16,832 nucleotides of DNA, taken from Clostridia bacterium. Its GTDB lineage: Bacteria > Bacillota_A > Clostridia > Oscillospirales > Acutalibacteraceae. Shown piece by piece: positions 16,577-16,832 of the stretch. A program made the position numbers and the translations under genes. The stretch is taken from positions 1-16,832 of the forward strand of contig JAFPAK010000303.1 in NCBI GenBank assembly GCA_017390825.1, read 5' to 3'. Every line of letters begins with the position of its first letter. Positions within the stretch are counted from its first letter, which is position 1. Below the pieces are notes generated by a model. The model had not been told where the DNA came from. It made no database searches and saw only the letters and a program-made list of their open reading frames with translations.

Positions 16577-16832
16577 ATGGCTAAACGCGGAGAAAACATA
16601 TATAAAAGGAAAGATATGCGATGGGAGGGCAGATATATAAAAGGGCATGATATATCCGGCAAAGTAATTTTCGGATATGTTTATGCAAGGTCATATGCCG
16701 AAGCGAAGGATAAGCTGATAGCTGCAAAGGCTTCTTATAAAAACAACACATCTTTAACTAAGAGCTTTGGTGCATATTGTAATGAATGGTTGGAGGTTTG
16801 CAAAAACAGAATAAAGCAATCCACATATGTTA
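16577..16832 (+). CDS. Tyrosine recombinase/integrase, N-terminal fragment (cut by window edge)
   Basis: The first 85 residues are visible. RGENIYKRKDMRWEGRYIKG (4-23) with GYVYARSYAEAKDKL (33-47) is the arm-type DNA-binding N-terminus seen in many clostridial phage-type integrases. SLTKSFGAYCNEWLE (59-73) and NRIKQSTYV (77-85) begin the SAM-like core-binding domain. The catalytic R-H-R-Y domain lies outside the window, so activity cannot be judged. AAGGAGGT (16562-16569) is seven bases before the ATG. Four of six Arg codons are AGA or AGG, and five of six Ile codons are ATA, unlike the CGT- and ATT/ATC-rich ilv genes. This suggests foreign origin. It could belong to a prophage, an integrative element or a solitary recombinase. 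Confidence 0.85.
   Translation, partial: MAKRGENIYKRKDMRWEGRYIKGHDISGKVIFGYVYARSYAEAKDKLIAAKASYKNNTSLTKSFGAYCNEWLEVCKNRIKQSTYV

Overview
The window looks like a chromosomal segment of a low-to-moderate GC Firmicute. The best fit is Clostridia, probably the Oscillospiraceae/Ruminococcaceae group. The grounds are strong AAGGAG-type ribosome sites, the short HisG plus HisZ arrangement, the gene order hisZGDCBHAFI and a clostridial-style ilv-leu gene set. No taxon is proven by this sequence alone.

Left half (1-6843, minus strand): a tightly packed histidine operon read right to left: hisZ, hisG, hisD, hisC, hisB, hisH, hisA, hisF and the first 24 codons of hisI, which runs off the left edge. Gaps are 2-15 bases and one junction is a TAATG stop/start overlap. 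Together these genes carry PRPP + ATP through to histidine, except for the hisI (partial), hisE and histidinol-phosphatase steps, which are missing or cut off here. A consensus-like promoter (TTGACT-17-TATAAT) lies just before hisZ, and its predicted 5' leader is only about 25 bases.

Middle (6844-7346): the divergent control region. It is AT-rich, with several short dyad sequences. It then holds an ilv promoter (TTGCAT-17-TATTAT with an extended -10) and a 33-codon leader ORF. That ORF is rich in Ile, Val and Leu codons and is followed by a perfect 11-bp intrinsic terminator. Three mutually exclusive pairings (1:2, 2:3, 3:4) can be drawn, as in classical ribosome-mediated transcription attenuation. 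This is the most interesting object in the window, because Firmicutes are better known for T-box control of these genes and no T-box is visible.

Right half (7347-16287, plus strand): ilvB, ilvN, ilvC, ilvD, leuC, leuD, leuB, ilvE. They encode the full common valine/isoleucine pathway from pyruvate or 2-oxobutyrate to the final transamination, plus the leucine-specific steps after isopropylmalate synthase. leuA and ilvA are absent. An 11-bp hairpin with a poor U-tract separates ilvC from ilvD, and ilvC has codon use suggestive of high expression. A perfect 15-bp terminator hairpin ends the operon after ilvE.

Right edge (16288-16832): terminator, a second small hairpin, a 12-base-period direct repeat and the first 85 codons of a tyrosine-recombinase/integrase gene with different codon use. 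This suggests that a mobile or recombinase-associated region starts just after the amino-acid operon.
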